Of a stretch of 64,000 nucleotides of DNA, positions 34,930-44,999 are shown in pieces (position 1 is the stretch's first letter; each line of letters opens with the position of its first letter). The translations under genes were made by a program, and so were the position numbers. The DNA comes from Akkermansia muciniphila (lineage in GTDB: Bacteria > Verrucomicrobiota > Verrucomicrobiia > Verrucomicrobiales > Akkermansiaceae): contig CAMCIC010000002.1 in NCBI GenBank assembly GCA_945874895.1, positions 124,001 through 188,000 on the forward strand, given 5' to 3'. The notes under the pieces are model-generated. The model saw only the letters and a program-made list of their open reading frames with translations. It was not told where the DNA came from and did no database searches.

Positions 34930-36843
34930 TTACTCCACAGGAAGATCGCGCCGAATCGATTTTTCAACCGCCTCGGCGAATTCATTTTCGAGGTAAGGAG
35001 CCGCCGCCACACCCACGCCCAGTGAAAGTGCCGGTCCCTGATGGGAGCCAAACACATTGCGGGAGCACGACATGGCCGATGCCGCCTTTGTCACCACCAT
35101 GCCACCTAACAAATTTTCCGCGATGCGATTGCTCTCGCAGATACCGCCGCCCGCCTGGCGAAGAAACATCCCATAGTCGCGGTTCGCCATGAGTTGGTTC
35201 CCCTTCGACCGCACCACCGCTGAAGTATCGATCAAGATGCCGTTGAGACAATTTTCCGCACAACGGTTGTTTTCAAGCACGGCGGCAGCGTGGTCCCACA
35301 CCTCAATGCCGTGGTGGATGTTGGCAATCAACTGGCATTGCCGCACCGTGGCACGAGTACCCTGATTCTGAAGAGATATGCCGTTCCAACCATTTTCTTC
35401 AAAGCGACATTGCTCGACGAGCACATCCGCCCCCTGAATGACGGCGAGCCCATGACCTGCCGCTCGTGAAAAACGACAGGATTCAAAGCTCGCCTTCGCG
35501 CCTACCACCAAAACGGCCGAGTAGCGCTCCGCATCGGTGTGGATCGATGAATGCCGGAACTGCAAACCCTTAATTTGTGCACCATCCGCCTTTTTCCCTA
35601 GGCTCAATGCTGGTGCCGTTTCCGCAGGGCAGGCAAATACCACATCACCCGATGCCGCTTCGAGAACGACGGGAACATGAAGAAAAAAAGGTCCGGCATA
35701 TTCCCCCGCTGCGATCGCGATTCGATCCTGCGGTTGCGCCGCATCAAAGGCGGCTTGCAATTGAGGAAAATCATCGGGCACGCGAATGGTGCGAGTGTAA
35801 CCGGCGATTTTATCATACAGTGCGCCAACAAGCGGGTCAGAGGGATGGAGTTTTTTTGCCTCGCGAATCATCTCCAGCAATCGCGGATCATAGCGCCCAC
35901 GGTCGTTTCGCAGAACCTCTTGATACAATTCCGCCGAGCGAGCTCTATTCGCTTGATCCGTTTTCCGCCCCTCCTCCGCCATGATTTTCCACTGCTTGGC
36001 CTGATCATACTGCGGTTCCTCGCGGAGAATTTTTTCAGCCCAGGCCGATGCGGCATCCCACTCTCGCCGGTCGATCGAAGCCTGCGCGCTGTCTTTCCAT
36101 TGTTGGCGGATACCCGCCGTCTGCATGAAACGCACCTTGTCCACCAACACGCTCATTTCGCTGTGCTGAGGTTGGATCAACCTGACCTTAGCGATCGCCG
36201 CCAGCGTAGCATCCCAGCGACTGCCCTCAAAGGCGGCAACGGCTTCCCCAGCCCAATAGGCAACGTATTGTTCCTGCTCTTCTTGCATGCCTGCCTCAAT
36301 GCTACGTCGGCCCATGAGTGCGATCCCATTTCCGGGATCCTGCTGCTCGATGTTTTGATAGATGGCCATGGCTTCCTGCCATCGGCGCTTCATGACATGA
36401 TCCGCCGCTTCCGATTCCCATTTCGTGATTTGTCGCTGGCGCGCAGCTTCCTGCTGCCATTGCGATTCATTCCAATGGAGAAATCCCCCCATTCCCAGAG
36501 AAGCGAGAACGAAAAGGCATTTCCCCACCAGTCCTGCTGCGGATCTGGAGCGACCCGATGAGTTCGGCTTCTCCGTTGCGGCATCGATGGCCATAGAATC
36601 GCTCGTTGCTGCGCTTTTTTCGCGATAAAAAGCCATTGCTCGATCGAACTGCATCAAATCGTATTGGCATCTTTCTGCGATCAACTCCGTGGGCGCACGC
36701 CGCACCCGTTCAGCCATCTGATCACGGGTCGCTAGGAAGGACGGCGCGCGAGATCGCCAGTCATCCTCTGATGACAAGCCCAAGACTCTTCTTGCTTCCT
36801 CAGCATCCATGCCGCAACATTCGTAGCACTTCACCTTGGACAT
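34930..36843 (-). CDS. Membrane-anchored parallel beta-helix protein with N-terminal J-like and TPR-like regions
   Basis: The ATG giving MSKVKCYECCGMDAEEARRVLGL yields 637 residues. Residues 1-80 form a small helical domain (EEARRVLGLSSEDDW ... LIAERCQYDLMQFDRAMAFYRE) reminiscent of J-domain-like modules but without HPD. One membrane helix follows (AGLVGKCLFVLASLGMGGFLHW, about 105-125). Residues 135-330 are TPR-like helices (WQEAMAIYQNIEQQDPGN, EWDAASAWAEKILREEP). From about 345 a right-handed beta-helix runs to the end (VPDDFPQLQAAFDAAQPQDRIAIAAGEY, ENGWNGISLQNQGTRATVRQC, AENCLNGILID). The order puts the J-like part inside and the beta-helix outside. Divergent from the glycosyltransferase, 36 bp apart. 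Function unknown. Confidence 0.75.
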   Translation of the reverse strand: MSKVKCYECCGMDAEEARRVLGLSSEDDWRSRAPSFLATRDQMAERVRRAPTELIAERCQYDLMQFDRAMAFYREKSAATSDSMAIDAATEKPNSSGRSRSAAGLVGKCLFVLASLGMGGFLHWNESQWQQEAARQRQITKWESEAADHVMKRRWQEAMAIYQNIEQQDPGNGIALMGRRSIEAGMQEEQEQYVAYWAGEAVAAFEGSRWDATLAAIAKVRLIQPQHSEMSVLVDKVRFMQTAGIRQQWKDSAQASIDRREWDAASAWAEKILREEPQYDQAKQWKIMAEEGRKTDQANRARSAELYQEVLRNDRGRYDPRLLEMIREAKKLHPSDPLVGALYDKIAGYTRTIRVPDDFPQLQAAFDAAQPQDRIAIAAGEYAGPFFLHVPVVLEAASGDVVFACPAETAPALSLGKKADGAQIKGLQFRHSSIHTDAERYSAVLVVGAKASFESCRFSRAAGHGLAVIQGADVLVEQCRFEENGWNGISLQNQGTRATVRQCQLIANIHHGIEVWDHAAAVLENNRCAENCLNGILIDTSAVVRSKGNQLMANRDYGMFLRQAGGGICESNRIAENLLGGMVVTKAASAMSCSRNVFGSHQGPALSLGVGVAAAPYLENEFAEAVEKSIRRDLPVE

Positions 36844-36879
36844 ACCAATGCGAAAACAACAAATGATTGCCGCGCCGAG

Positions 36880-38145
36880 ATGACTCACATCTTCGTTCAC
36901 TACCACCTGCGTCCCGGTGGTGTCACCCGGGTGATGCTACAACAGGCAGCCGCGTTTCAGCGCATGGGCCTTCATTGTCTCACCATCAGCAGCGGACCTT
37001 TCGATCACTTGACGGGCAGGCATCGTTGTTTGCCCGCACTGGACTATGCTGATGCGCAAAATCTACGCTGGGCGGATCTGCGCGAGTTGGTCAAGGATCT
37101 TCCCCAACCATGGATTTGGCACGTGCACAATCCCACTCTCGGTTGCCATCCTGACATGGCCTCGGTCATTCAAAACATGGCCCATGCGGGCGAACGATTG
37201 ATCCTTCATCTGCATGATTTCGCGGAAGAGGATCGCCCGCAAAATCTTCAGCGTTTGAGCGCAGGGCCTCCTTGGTTCCCTGTAGGCGAACGCATCCACT
37301 ACGTCGTTCTCACAACACGTGATCGGGACATTCTCAGAAATGCAGGACTCGCGGCGAATCGAGTGACCGTGATCGGCAATCCGATTCTGCCCCAGCCGTT
37401 TCCCATGCCGCAGTCAAAAAGCGCGCAAATCATCTACCCCACCCGAGCGATCACTCGAAAAAACATGGGAGAGATGCTCCTGCTTGCAGCGCTTTCTCCC
37501 GCAGGCGCTAGGTTTGCCACCACACTGGGACCCGGGAAATCACTTCATCAGTCCAGTTACGAACATTGGCAAAATGTGGCTCAAGTGCTTGATCTCCCCG
37601 TCGACTGGGCCGTGACAGAAAGTGCCGGGTGCTCCACGAACTTCGGAACGCACATCCGCCACGCCACACATCTGATCAGCACCTCCATGCAAGAAGGGTT
37701 CGGCATGGCATTCTGGGAAGCAATCGCCTGGCAAAGACCGCTCATCGGTAGAGCCATCCCGCACATCGAAGAACATCTTGCTGATCATGGCATTCGACAT
37801 CCGCATCTTTACCATGGCATCTTCGTCGATTCGTTAGAATTTTCCCAGCAATCCGTTACCGTGCAGACTGAGCTGTTGGAGCGAGCCATGCAAGATCCCA
37901 CCCGTGTGCAGGTGAGGCAGGGAAATCGCTCCGTGGATGCTGTCTCGTGGCTGGCACTGGCTTTGTCACCTGAGCATAAACCTTTGCCGCTATCGCTGCT
38001 CGATCCTTTCCACCCCGATCAACACGCGCGCGCGGTGGACCAAATCGCCCAGTCTCTGAAAAACGCAGCAGCGAGCGACATCTCACAGCTCGATGCCGAG
38101 GTTATACGATTGTCATTTCGCAAGACCGTGCAAACTCACGCATGA
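36880..38145 (+). CDS. GT-B fold glycosyltransferase (GT4-like)
   Basis: The 421-residue cytosolic protein has a GT-B layout. The N-terminal acceptor half starts FVHYHLRPGGVTRVMLQQAAAFQRMG. The C-terminal half has the EGFGMAFWEAIAWQRPLIGR segment, matching the E-x7-E nucleotide-sugar site of GT4 enzymes, with VTVIGNPI at the domain boundary. Sugar donor and acceptor cannot be read from the sequence. The divergent neighbour encodes an envelope beta-helix protein, but a joint role is only a guess. Confidence 0.8.
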   Translation: MTHIFVHYHLRPGGVTRVMLQQAAAFQRMGLHCLTISSGPFDHLTGRHRCLPALDYADAQNLRWADLRELVKDLPQPWIWHVHNPTLGCHPDMASVIQNMAHAGERLILHLHDFAEEDRPQNLQRLSAGPPWFPVGERIHYVVLTTRDRDILRNAGLAANRVTVIGNPILPQPFPMPQSKSAQIIYPTRAITRKNMGEMLLLAALSPAGARFATTLGPGKSLHQSSYEHWQNVAQVLDLPVDWAVTESAGCSTNFGTHIRHATHLISTSMQEGFGMAFWEAIAWQRPLIGRAIPHIEEHLADHGIRHPHLYHGIFVDSLEFSQQSVTVQTELLERAMQDPTRVQVRQGNRSVDAVSWLALALSPEHKPLPLSLLDPFHPDQHARAVDQIAQSLKNAAASDISQLDAEVIRLSFRKTVQTHA

Positions 38146-38204
38146 CCTACCGAATTGATCGGTAAAAGCATGGTTTTATGGCAATAAAAAAACGTTACAC
38201 CTGA

Positions 38205-38223
38205 AAAAAATGATTCATTTTTT
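38205..38223. terminator. AT-rich hairpin between convergent genes
   Basis: AAAAAATG-ATT-CATTTTTT is a perfect short inverted repeat between the stops of the glycosyltransferase and GH71/99-like genes. It has runs of A and T on both sides, as in bidirectional terminators. Confidence 0.4.
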
Positions 38224-38226
38224 GCC

Positions 38227-39549
38227 TCAACGGTGAGGCATTTCAGGAGCGAAAGGAGCTTCTCCCCTAACGCGGCGCGATGCTTCGCCCACGAGCCATA
38301 GGTAATGATCGGTGGGAAGATCTCCAAAAGTCAGGAATCTGCTCGCGCCTACGGGCGGATGGTTCGTCGATTTGAAGATGTGCGTGCCCTCATCCAGTTC
38401 ATCGAACATCGCTTGATATATCATCGTGGCACCCGCCGTGCGCACCAGCGCATCATACTGGGACCAAAGAAATTTCCCACCTTCGCGATCGATAAAAGCA
38501 GTAGGATTTTCGCTCGTACCCTTCTTGAGATTGGACCATGAAAAACCGGGGAAAACGACAGGCATATACTCCTTTTTGTGGGCGACACACCAATCACGAT
38601 CGGGCCTCGCTACATCTGCTGCATAGCGTTGCGCGGCCTTGATTCCGCTGAATCGACCGACCGTCCATGGGGAAATGATATCCGCCGCCCGATAGATATC
38701 CCCCCACAGCGCGAAGGAATCAGCATCGCGATCGCCCGAACGCCAGTAGGTGGGCACTCCAAGCATGACCCTCATGCCTCCACACTCGCTATCGTTTTTG
38801 AGAAATTGAATCAAAGAAGCCATCTCGGATGCCCCGTAGGCGCGTCCACCGAATCCCACCCCCCAAAGTGCCACCACAGGTCGACCCTCGTGTTTTTGGT
38901 AGGAATCATCTTTCAGAATTCCCATTTCTCTGACAAGAAATCGCCAGTCATCCTTCACCCCCGCTATGCGTGAGGCGGACATGCTGGTCAGATCATACAT
39001 CACCGCATAAGTCCTGCCGTGCTTTCCTGCTCCCACTCGACAATTCTCCAACACGCGATTGACGGAGCGGGACATTTCGCTATCGGCGCGCGTCCCCTTG
39101 ACCGAAGTCACCTCTGTAGCAAAACGCTGTACGAAAACACCATCGATGCCGTATTGCTCCATCCAGTGGAAATGACGCACGACCGTATCTCTCACAGCCG
39201 AGCTAAAAACTTGGGCAACGCTGCCGTCAACGTGGCGATACTTCGTCTGAAATCGCTCGTGCTCACTCAGTTCCGACATGTCAGGCCAATATTCGATACC
39301 CGCATCTCCCGGTTGAAATTGAAGGCTGGTAGGGTTGCGGTAATGCTTCCAGTCCAAACCGCTTCCATCACCAGGACTACGAAACCACCCCTGATATCCA
39401 CACATCACTTTTCCTGCGAGAGAGGAAGAATCCACACGCTTGGGACGAGGTGCGCCGGATGAGGGAATTTGACTCCGTAGCGCAACGATGGACATGGTCC
39501 AGATCAACACAACAAGCCATTTCATGACTGAAATCCTAGGTCGTTTCAT
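38227..39549 (-). CDS. Secreted glycoside hydrolase family 71/99-like protein
   Basis: The ATG at 39549 gives [27 protein letters not shown], a signal peptide, and 440 residues in all; ATGs at 39576 and 39525 are alternatives. The mature part begins with [27 protein letters not shown]. It continues through [31 protein letters not shown] and [20 protein letters not shown]. This is the pattern of proteins labelled GH71/GH99-like or xylosidase/arabinosidase in Bacteroidetes and Verrucomicrobia. GH99 enzymes cut alpha-mannans; the substrate here is not known. Confidence 0.82.
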   Translation of the reverse strand: MKRPRISVMKWLVVLIWTMSIVALRSQIPSSGAPRPKRVDSSSLAGKVMCGYQGWFRSPGDGSGLDWKHYRNPTSLQFQPGDAGIEYWPDMSELSEHERFQTKYRHVDGSVAQVFSSAVRDTVVRHFHWMEQYGIDGVFVQRFATEVTSVKGTRADSEMSRSVNRVLENCRVGAGKHGRTYAVMYDLTSMSASRIAGVKDDWRFLVREMGILKDDSYQKHEGRPVVALWGVGFGGRAYGASEMASLIQFLKNDSECGGMRVMLGVPTYWRSGDRDADSFALWGDIYRAADIISPWTVGRFSGIKAAQRYAADVARPDRDWCVAHKKEYMPVVFPGFSWSNLKKGTSENPTAFIDREGGKFLWSQYDALVRTAGATMIYQAMFDELDEGTHIFKSTNHPPVGASRFLTFGDLPTDHYLWLVGEASRRVRGEAPFAPEMPHR

Positions 39550-39791
39550 GAGGTGGCTGGAGGATGTTTTGCTCATGTTTTCAAAGAGGACAGAAATCTC
39601 GCGGCGGGGAGAACAGCCCGATGCCGATCGATGAGGTCCTTACACGACCTGAAGATGATTCATAAAAGCCATCGAAACAAGGGGTAAAAATCCATAGCGA
39701 GAGGAGAGAAAAACAAGCATGGGCTTTTTACTCATCATTCTTCCTCCGCATAATTCTTGTCGCTCGCAACCATCCTACGTAAAGTGCTGGG

Positions 39792-42008
39792 GTGCTCCAT
39801 GCCCGCGTATTGATCGATGGACCTTCTGAACTGGTCTTCGACTATTCTTTCCCTGACGACCTGCTCGTGCGACCGGGTTGCAGGGTGCGTGTGCCGCTGA
39901 GAAATCGGGACGCCACGGGCACGGTTCTGGCCGTCGTCGAACCTCAGGACCTTGGATTCGCCACCCGCCCTCTCACATCCCTCATCGACCCAGCGCCCCT
40001 TCTTACGCCTGAGTTGTTAGAGTTAGCCCAGTGGATCGCGCAATACTACGGATCCAGCATGGAATCCGTGATACGCTCGCTTTTACCTGAATCCGTGCGA
40101 TCGGAAGAACATCAAGCTAAGTCCCAAAAGATGGTTCGTTTGCAAAAAACTCCATCAGCAGACACTCTCGAATCCCTTGGAAAAAAAGCACCCAAGCAAC
40201 AGATCATCTTGACTCGTTTGCTGAGAGAGAGCGATCAAAAAATTCTTTTGGCCGAACTGGGAAAAGGAGCCAGCGCCTCGGTGAAAGCTCTCGAAAAAGC
40301 CGGCCATGTCAGCGTGTTCGAAGAAGCCATACGCCGCGAACCGGATGCCGACCTCAACGAACAAATCCTCGAGTCCCAGCCATTGGGTCTGAATGCGGAG
40401 CAGTCGCAAGCGCTATCAACCATCACGACGCAGATCGACCAGCCGACCCAACCTTTGCTGCTACTGGGCGTCACCGGATCAGGAAAAACTGAAGTTTATC
40501 TGCAAGCGGCCCGCTACGCGCTCGATCAGGGAAAAACGGTCCTCGTCCTAGTGCCAGAAATTTCTCTCACACCGCAAACCGTCAGACGATTCAAGGCGCG
40601 CTTTGCCGCCCTCATCGATCAAGTCGCCGTCCTTCACTCGCATCTTTCTCAAGGCGAGCGTTTCGATGAATGGCATCGCATCCGCAAAGGCGAAGCCCGC
40701 ATCGTCATCGGCGCCCGCTCCGCGGTCTTCGCTCCATTGCCGAATCTGGGTTTGATTCTCGTCGATGAAGAACACGACAATTCCTACAAGCAGGACACCA
40801 CTCCGCGCTACCATGGTCGCGATGTGGCTGTTCTCCGAGCTCACATCGAAAAATGCGCCGTGGTGCTCGGTTCCGCCACACCTTCGTTAGAAAGTTACCA
40901 GCATTGTCTCGATGGCAAGTATCAGCTCCAGCGCCTCAACCAACGCGCCGATTCCCACTCGATGCCGCTCGTGCGAGTGATCGATATGCGATTGGAGCAA
41001 CAGAAGCAGAAAAACAGCAATACAATCTTTTCCGACAAACTGCGCCAAGCACTGGATCTGCGACTCGAACGCGGCGAGCAGTCCATCTTATTTCTCAACC
41101 GACGCGGCTTCGCTCGCTCTCTGCAATGCCCCGCCTGCGGTCATGCCTGCCAGTGTCCGCATTGCGCCATCGCTCTCACCTATCATCGCACCGATGAACG
41201 ACTCATGTGTCACATCTGCGGATTCCAATCCATCGTGCCGCGCAGATGCCCCGAGTGCAAGGATACAGCCATTGCCCTTCAAGGTTATGGCACGCAGAAG
41301 GTGGAAGAGGTGCTCGCCAAAATCATCCCCAAAGCCCGCGTAGCCCGCATCGATGCCGATGCCATGCGCAAGAAAAACACCCTGCGCGACATGCTCAACG
41401 CCTTCAAGGCGAAGAAGATCGATATCCTCATCGGCACCCAGATGATTGCCAAGGGTTTGCATTTCCCGAACGTCACGTTGGTGGGCATTCTCAATGCTGA
41501 CATCGGCCTTCACGTGCCGGATTTCCGTGCCTCCGAGCGCACCTTTCAGCTCATCACCCAGGTCGCTGGTCGGGCCGGTCGCGGCGAACTGGAAGGCGAG
41601 GTCATCGTGCAAACCAGCACACCCCACGCCCCTGCGATCCAGTATGCTCGGCGTCACGACTTCGATGGTTTCAGCGAGCAGGAGCTCGAATTCCGCCGTG
41701 AATTTCACTTCCCGCCCTTCGGCCGCTGCGCCGTTCTCACCGTGCGTTCCACCCACGAGCGCCGTGCCGAATTTACGCTGCAAACCCTGCACAGACGGCT
41801 CGAGGAAAACAAACCGAAGTATCTTACCATCAGCGAGCCGCTGCCCAGTCCCTTAGTCCGCTCTCACGGCCAATTCCGTTTCCAAATCACCTTGCGCTGC
41901 CCCCAGGCTCGCCCTCTGACCAATCACGTCCAGGCCGTGCTCAACCGCACCCCGCTTCCCGAAGACGTTATCGCCACCTTCGACATGGATGCGATCAATT
42001 TTTCGTGA
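39792..42008 (+). CDS. priA: Primosomal protein N' (replication restart helicase)
   Basis: PriA recognises stalled forks and reloads the replisome. The 738 residues start at GTG (MLHARVLIDGPSELVFDYSFPDDL). The N-terminal 3'-DNA-binding domain is followed by the helicase core: Walker A VTGSGKTEVYLQAA, DEEH box ILVDEEHDNSYKQ, and ASERTFQLITQVAGRAGRG. The eight-cysteine zinc region is complete (CPACGHACQCPHCAIAL ... CHICGFQSIVPRRCPEC). It ends 7 bp before the convergent actP gene. Confidence 0.96.
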   Translation: MLHARVLIDGPSELVFDYSFPDDLLVRPGCRVRVPLRNRDATGTVLAVVEPQDLGFATRPLTSLIDPAPLLTPELLELAQWIAQYYGSSMESVIRSLLPESVRSEEHQAKSQKMVRLQKTPSADTLESLGKKAPKQQIILTRLLRESDQKILLAELGKGASASVKALEKAGHVSVFEEAIRREPDADLNEQILESQPLGLNAEQSQALSTITTQIDQPTQPLLLLGVTGSGKTEVYLQAARYALDQGKTVLVLVPEISLTPQTVRRFKARFAALIDQVAVLHSHLSQGERFDEWHRIRKGEARIVIGARSAVFAPLPNLGLILVDEEHDNSYKQDTTPRYHGRDVAVLRAHIEKCAVVLGSATPSLESYQHCLDGKYQLQRLNQRADSHSMPLVRVIDMRLEQQKQKNSNTIFSDKLRQALDLRLERGEQSILFLNRRGFARSLQCPACGHACQCPHCAIALTYHRTDERLMCHICGFQSIVPRRCPECKDTAIALQGYGTQKVEEVLAKIIPKARVARIDADAMRKKNTLRDMLNAFKAKKIDILIGTQMIAKGLHFPNVTLVGILNADIGLHVPDFRASERTFQLITQVAGRAGRGELEGEVIVQTSTPHAPAIQYARRHDFDGFSEQELEFRREFHFPPFGRCAVLTVRSTHERRAEFTLQTLHRRLEENKPKYLTISEPLPSPLVRSHGQFRFQITLRCPQARPLTNHVQAVLNRTPLPEDVIATFDMDAINFS

Positions 42009-42015
42009 TGTCGCA

Positions 42016-43578
42016 TCAATGACTGCTCGCCTTCTCCGCACCGAGACCGGTGTGCGAGCGCACGGCGAGTTCGTCAAACTTCGCCTCCGCATTGGCTTCA
42101 TGGCCGCCTAGGAAAGTGCCGATAATGGCGAAGAGGAAGCCGAGTGGGATGCTGACGATACCCGGATTTTCCAAGGGGAAAAGAGCTCCCTCTTTTCCCA
42201 AAATTCCGACGGGACTCACAAGGATCAATCCGAGCGATGCGACCAAACCACCACCCAGGCCGAACAAGGCACCGGTGGTATTGAAACGCTTCCAGAAGAC
42301 AGAGAAAATGATAGCGGGCAAATTGGCAGACGCCGCAACGGCAAAGGCCAGTCCCACAAGAAACGCCACATTGACCTTGGGCCCTAACAAAATGGCCAGA
42401 AGAATCGACAGAGCACCGATCGAGAAGGCCGTGATGCGTGCCACCTTCACTTCACTGCCGGCTTGAGTTTCTTTGCCGTGATGAATCACGTTGGTATAAA
42501 AATCGTGGGCGAACGAAGTGCTGGCGCTGATGGTGAGGCCGGCCACCACTGCGAGGATCGTAGCAAAAGCCACCGCGCAAATGAACGCAAAGAAAAACTC
42601 ACCGCCGAGCAATTGAGCGAGCATGGGTGCGCTCATGTTAGGATTCAGTTTGGTCACATCGGGGCCGATCAATGATGCGGCACCGAAACCGAAAAAGGTG
42701 GTCATGATGTAAAAACCGCCGATGATCCACATCGCCCAGACCACGCTGGAACGCGCCGTTTTCGCATCGGGGACGGTGTAAAAACGGATCAGAATGTGTG
42801 GCAAGCCGGCGGTTCCGAAGAGCAAGGCTGCGCCCAGCGAGACCGACTCCCATGGATTTTTGAACTTCATGCCCGGTTCAAGGAAATTTTTCACGACCTG
42901 CTGACCATCTTGGGTCATCTTGATCTGAGTCACAGCATCAAAAAAATGGACGAAGCTATAATCGAACTTGCGCAGCACCAGCACGCTCAAAAACAAACTG
43001 CCGGAAATCAGCAGGATGGCCTTGATGATCTGCACCCAAGTGGTGGCCAGCATGCCACCAAAGACGACGTAGATGATCATCATGACTCCGACACTGCATA
43101 CCGACAAATTGTATCCTGCGGTCTCCTGCATGAAAGGAACATCGTGCATGAGCTTTTGGATCAATACACCGGCGCCCACCATTTGTGCGATCATGTAAAA
43201 TAGCGAGACACTAAGCGTATTGAGACTCGCCATGGCACGAACTGGACGTGGATTGAGACGATAGGCCAGAACATCAGCCATCGTGTATTTGCCCGAGTTC
43301 CGCAGTGGTTCAGCCACGACATACAGCACGGTCAGATAGGCAACGAGAAAGCCCACGCTATACATGAAGCCATCGAAACCGAAACAGGCGATCATGCCGG
43401 CGATGCCGAGGAATGACGCGGCGGACATGTAGTCTCCTGCCACCGCCAAGCCGTTTTGCCACGCCGTGATCGAGCGCCCCGCCGCAAAGTACGCGCTGGA
43501 GCCGGTGTTTTTGCGAGCACTGATAAACGTGATGGCGAGCGTGGCCACCACAAACAATAAAAACATGGTAATTGCCAT
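42016..43578 (-). CDS. actP: Cation/acetate symporter (SSS family)
   Basis: This sodium:solute symporter takes up acetate and other short carboxylates. The 520-residue protein has about 13 helices and the ActP segments YFAAGRSITAWQNGLAVAGDYMSAASFLGIAGMIA and GGMLATTWVQIIKAILL. GLPHILIRFYTVPDAKTARSSVVWA and TISASTSFAHDFYTNVI also match. It lies 27 bp after the DUF485 gene on the same strand, the same yjcH-actP order as in E. coli. With SDH it fits acetate-fed TCA metabolism. Confidence 0.94.
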   Translation of the reverse strand: MAITMFLLFVVATLAITFISARKNTGSSAYFAAGRSITAWQNGLAVAGDYMSAASFLGIAGMIACFGFDGFMYSVGFLVAYLTVLYVVAEPLRNSGKYTMADVLAYRLNPRPVRAMASLNTLSVSLFYMIAQMVGAGVLIQKLMHDVPFMQETAGYNLSVCSVGVMMIIYVVFGGMLATTWVQIIKAILLISGSLFLSVLVLRKFDYSFVHFFDAVTQIKMTQDGQQVVKNFLEPGMKFKNPWESVSLGAALLFGTAGLPHILIRFYTVPDAKTARSSVVWAMWIIGGFYIMTTFFGFGAASLIGPDVTKLNPNMSAPMLAQLLGGEFFFAFICAVAFATILAVVAGLTISASTSFAHDFYTNVIHHGKETQAGSEVKVARITAFSIGALSILLAILLGPKVNVAFLVGLAFAVAASANLPAIIFSVFWKRFNTTGALFGLGGGLVASLGLILVSPVGILGKEGALFPLENPGIVSIPLGFLFAIIGTFLGGHEANAEAKFDELAVRSHTGLGAEKASSH

Positions 43579-43605
43579 AGGATCGGGATGTGAGAGATTG
43601 AAATG

Positions 43606-43917
43606 TTAGAGACCAGCTTTCTTCAGCAATTCGGCTGCAGCTTTGTCGAACTGATTCGCTTTATACATGTAAACGTAAGCCATGATCCAGGTCATGAAAA
43701 ATTGCGAGAGAGCAAAAAGGTAGGCTCCATTGATCTTTCCGAGAACCGGTTTGCTCAACACGGGGGCATACCATCCGACGAGAATAAGAAACGCCAGATA
43801 GTAGAACGAGAAAAACACGCAGCAAGGAACAACAAAACGGCGTTTGGCGCGCAGCAGCTCCTGGAATTCGGGCATCGCGGCAATCGCGCTCCAGTTGGGT
43901 TCACGGGTTGGGTTCAT
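43606..43917 (-). CDS. DUF485 membrane protein (YjcH-like)
   Basis: The 103-residue protein has two helices (FVVPCCVFFSFYYLAFLILVG and ALSQFFMTWIMAYVYMYKANQFD) and the DUF485 start PEFQELLRAKRRFV. Members sit directly upstream of actP in many bacteria and probably assist the symporter, though the mechanism is unknown. It is first in the two-gene operon. Confidence 0.92.
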   Translation of the reverse strand: MNPTREPNWSAIAAMPEFQELLRAKRRFVVPCCVFFSFYYLAFLILVGWYAPVLSKPVLGKINGAYLFALSQFFMTWIMAYVYMYKANQFDKAAAELLKKAGL

Positions 43918-43987
43918 GAGGCGTGATAACTAGCGATTCCGGATCAGCTTGTCAAAACAACTCGTCGCTGTAGAATAAAGTATTTTC

Positions 43988-44032
43988 CCGCGGCGCAGCC
44001 GCTTTGGACTGCTGCGAGAAATCGCAGCTTTG
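43988..44032. repeat. REP-like double hairpin
   Basis: GCGGC-GCA-GCCGC is followed by TTTGGACTGC and the perfect hairpin GCTGCGA-GAAA-TCGCAGC, ending in TTTG. The same GCGGCGnnGCCGCTTTGG core recurs at 45077-45097, next to the related elements at 44066 and 45000. Confidence 0.65.
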
Positions 44033-44065
44033 TGTTCGGTGGCTCGACATTCGGCCAAGGGCATC

Positions 44066-44138
44066 GGATTCTAAGGGGAAGTCGGACCGACCGTCACAAA
44101 GCGGTGATGACTTACTGCAGTCCTAAGCCTTCGGCTGA
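44066..44138. repeat. REP-like element, copy A (73 bp)
   Basis: GGATTCTAAGGGGAAGTCGG begins it and AGCCTTCGGCTGA ends it. The central part AAAGCGGTGATGACTTACTGCAG folds as a hairpin with mismatches. About 62 of 73 positions match copy B. It abuts the stop codon of the prepilin-like gene. Confidence 0.8.
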
Positions 44139-44140
44139 GA

Positions 44141-44893
44141 TCAGCGCTCGGGCAGGAGAACCACGGGTTTCACGTTGCCCCATACAGTTCCCGAGCCTGT
44201 GTCAAAGAGAGTCAGCCCATTTTTAAGAACTATTTTGTTATCAGAGCGACGAAGATGCTCTGCTTTAGCAGTACCATCGATGCAGATCATTCCGCCGCAA
44301 TGTTGAAAGCTCGTCCTTTCAAATGATCCCCAACGATTCACCAGCGGAGTGACGAGGAGTGGTAGATATCTTGGATCTGAAGAGCTCAGACCTTGACGCA
44401 TTGCTTGGACCTCCCTCATTACGTAGGCAAATCCACATTCATTTTTTTCCAGAATTCTGTCCGGCGGAGAAATCACATCATCAGGCTGCTGTCGTGGAAA
44501 GGCCTTTGCACTCACGCAGAAAATCTCTTCGCTTCGCAAGTAACCACCCGCAATCAGTTGCCCCAAATAATCGTTTGAGAATTCGCCGCGAAAAATTTTC
44601 ATCTTAGCGCTGCTGCTCGCACTTATATCGTCGGGAAAATGACCGAAATCGTTTTCAAAATCCATCATACAAGCGAAGACCGCACGTCCATTAGAGAGAG
44701 AATGCGACATATCCATGATTCGCCCCTGCGTCTTGACAAACGGAACAAAAATCAAAGTTGTTGCTCCCAAAGCTATCAAAAACCAAAGCAAGTGTTTTGC
44801 GCGAAGCCATGATTTCCGTTCGCCACGGAAATCCGTTTCCCACTCCTCGTGTGAAATCCCGTTTTCCATAGAGGTGATACTTTTTTCACTCAT
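44141..44893 (-). CDS. Membrane-anchored protein related to verrucomicrobial prepilin-like proteins
   Basis: I use the ATG giving MSEKSITSMENGISHEEWETD, 250 residues; the track start adds 21. One helix (HLLWFLIALGATTLIFVPFVK, about 33-53) is followed by SLSNGRAVFACMMDFENDFGHFPDD, NDYLGQLIAGGYLRSEEIFC, ECGFAYV and GMICIDGTAKAEHLRR. These match the extracellular half of type II secretion/prepilin-like proteins common in Verrucomicrobia. In those the anchor is usually an N-terminal prepilin peptide; here the first 30 residues are charged and no prepilin cleavage motif is seen. The gene is flanked on both sides by copies of a 73-bp repeat. Confidence 0.65.
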   Translation of the reverse strand: MSEKSITSMENGISHEEWETDFRGERKSWLRAKHLLWFLIALGATTLIFVPFVKTQGRIMDMSHSLSNGRAVFACMMDFENDFGHFPDDISASSSAKMKIFRGEFSNDYLGQLIAGGYLRSEEIFCVSAKAFPRQQPDDVISPPDRILEKNECGFAYVMREVQAMRQGLSSSDPRYLPLLVTPLVNRWGSFERTSFQHCGGMICIDGTAKAEHLRRSDNKIVLKNGLTLFDTGSGTVWGNVKPVVLLPER

Positions 44894-44999
44894 ACCAAAC
44901 CCTAGCAAATGCGTATCGAACGTCATTAACAAAATGCAATTTGACAAAGCGTGCAATCGAAACTTTTGTTAGGTCGATCGGCTTTCGGTTAAGGAATTT

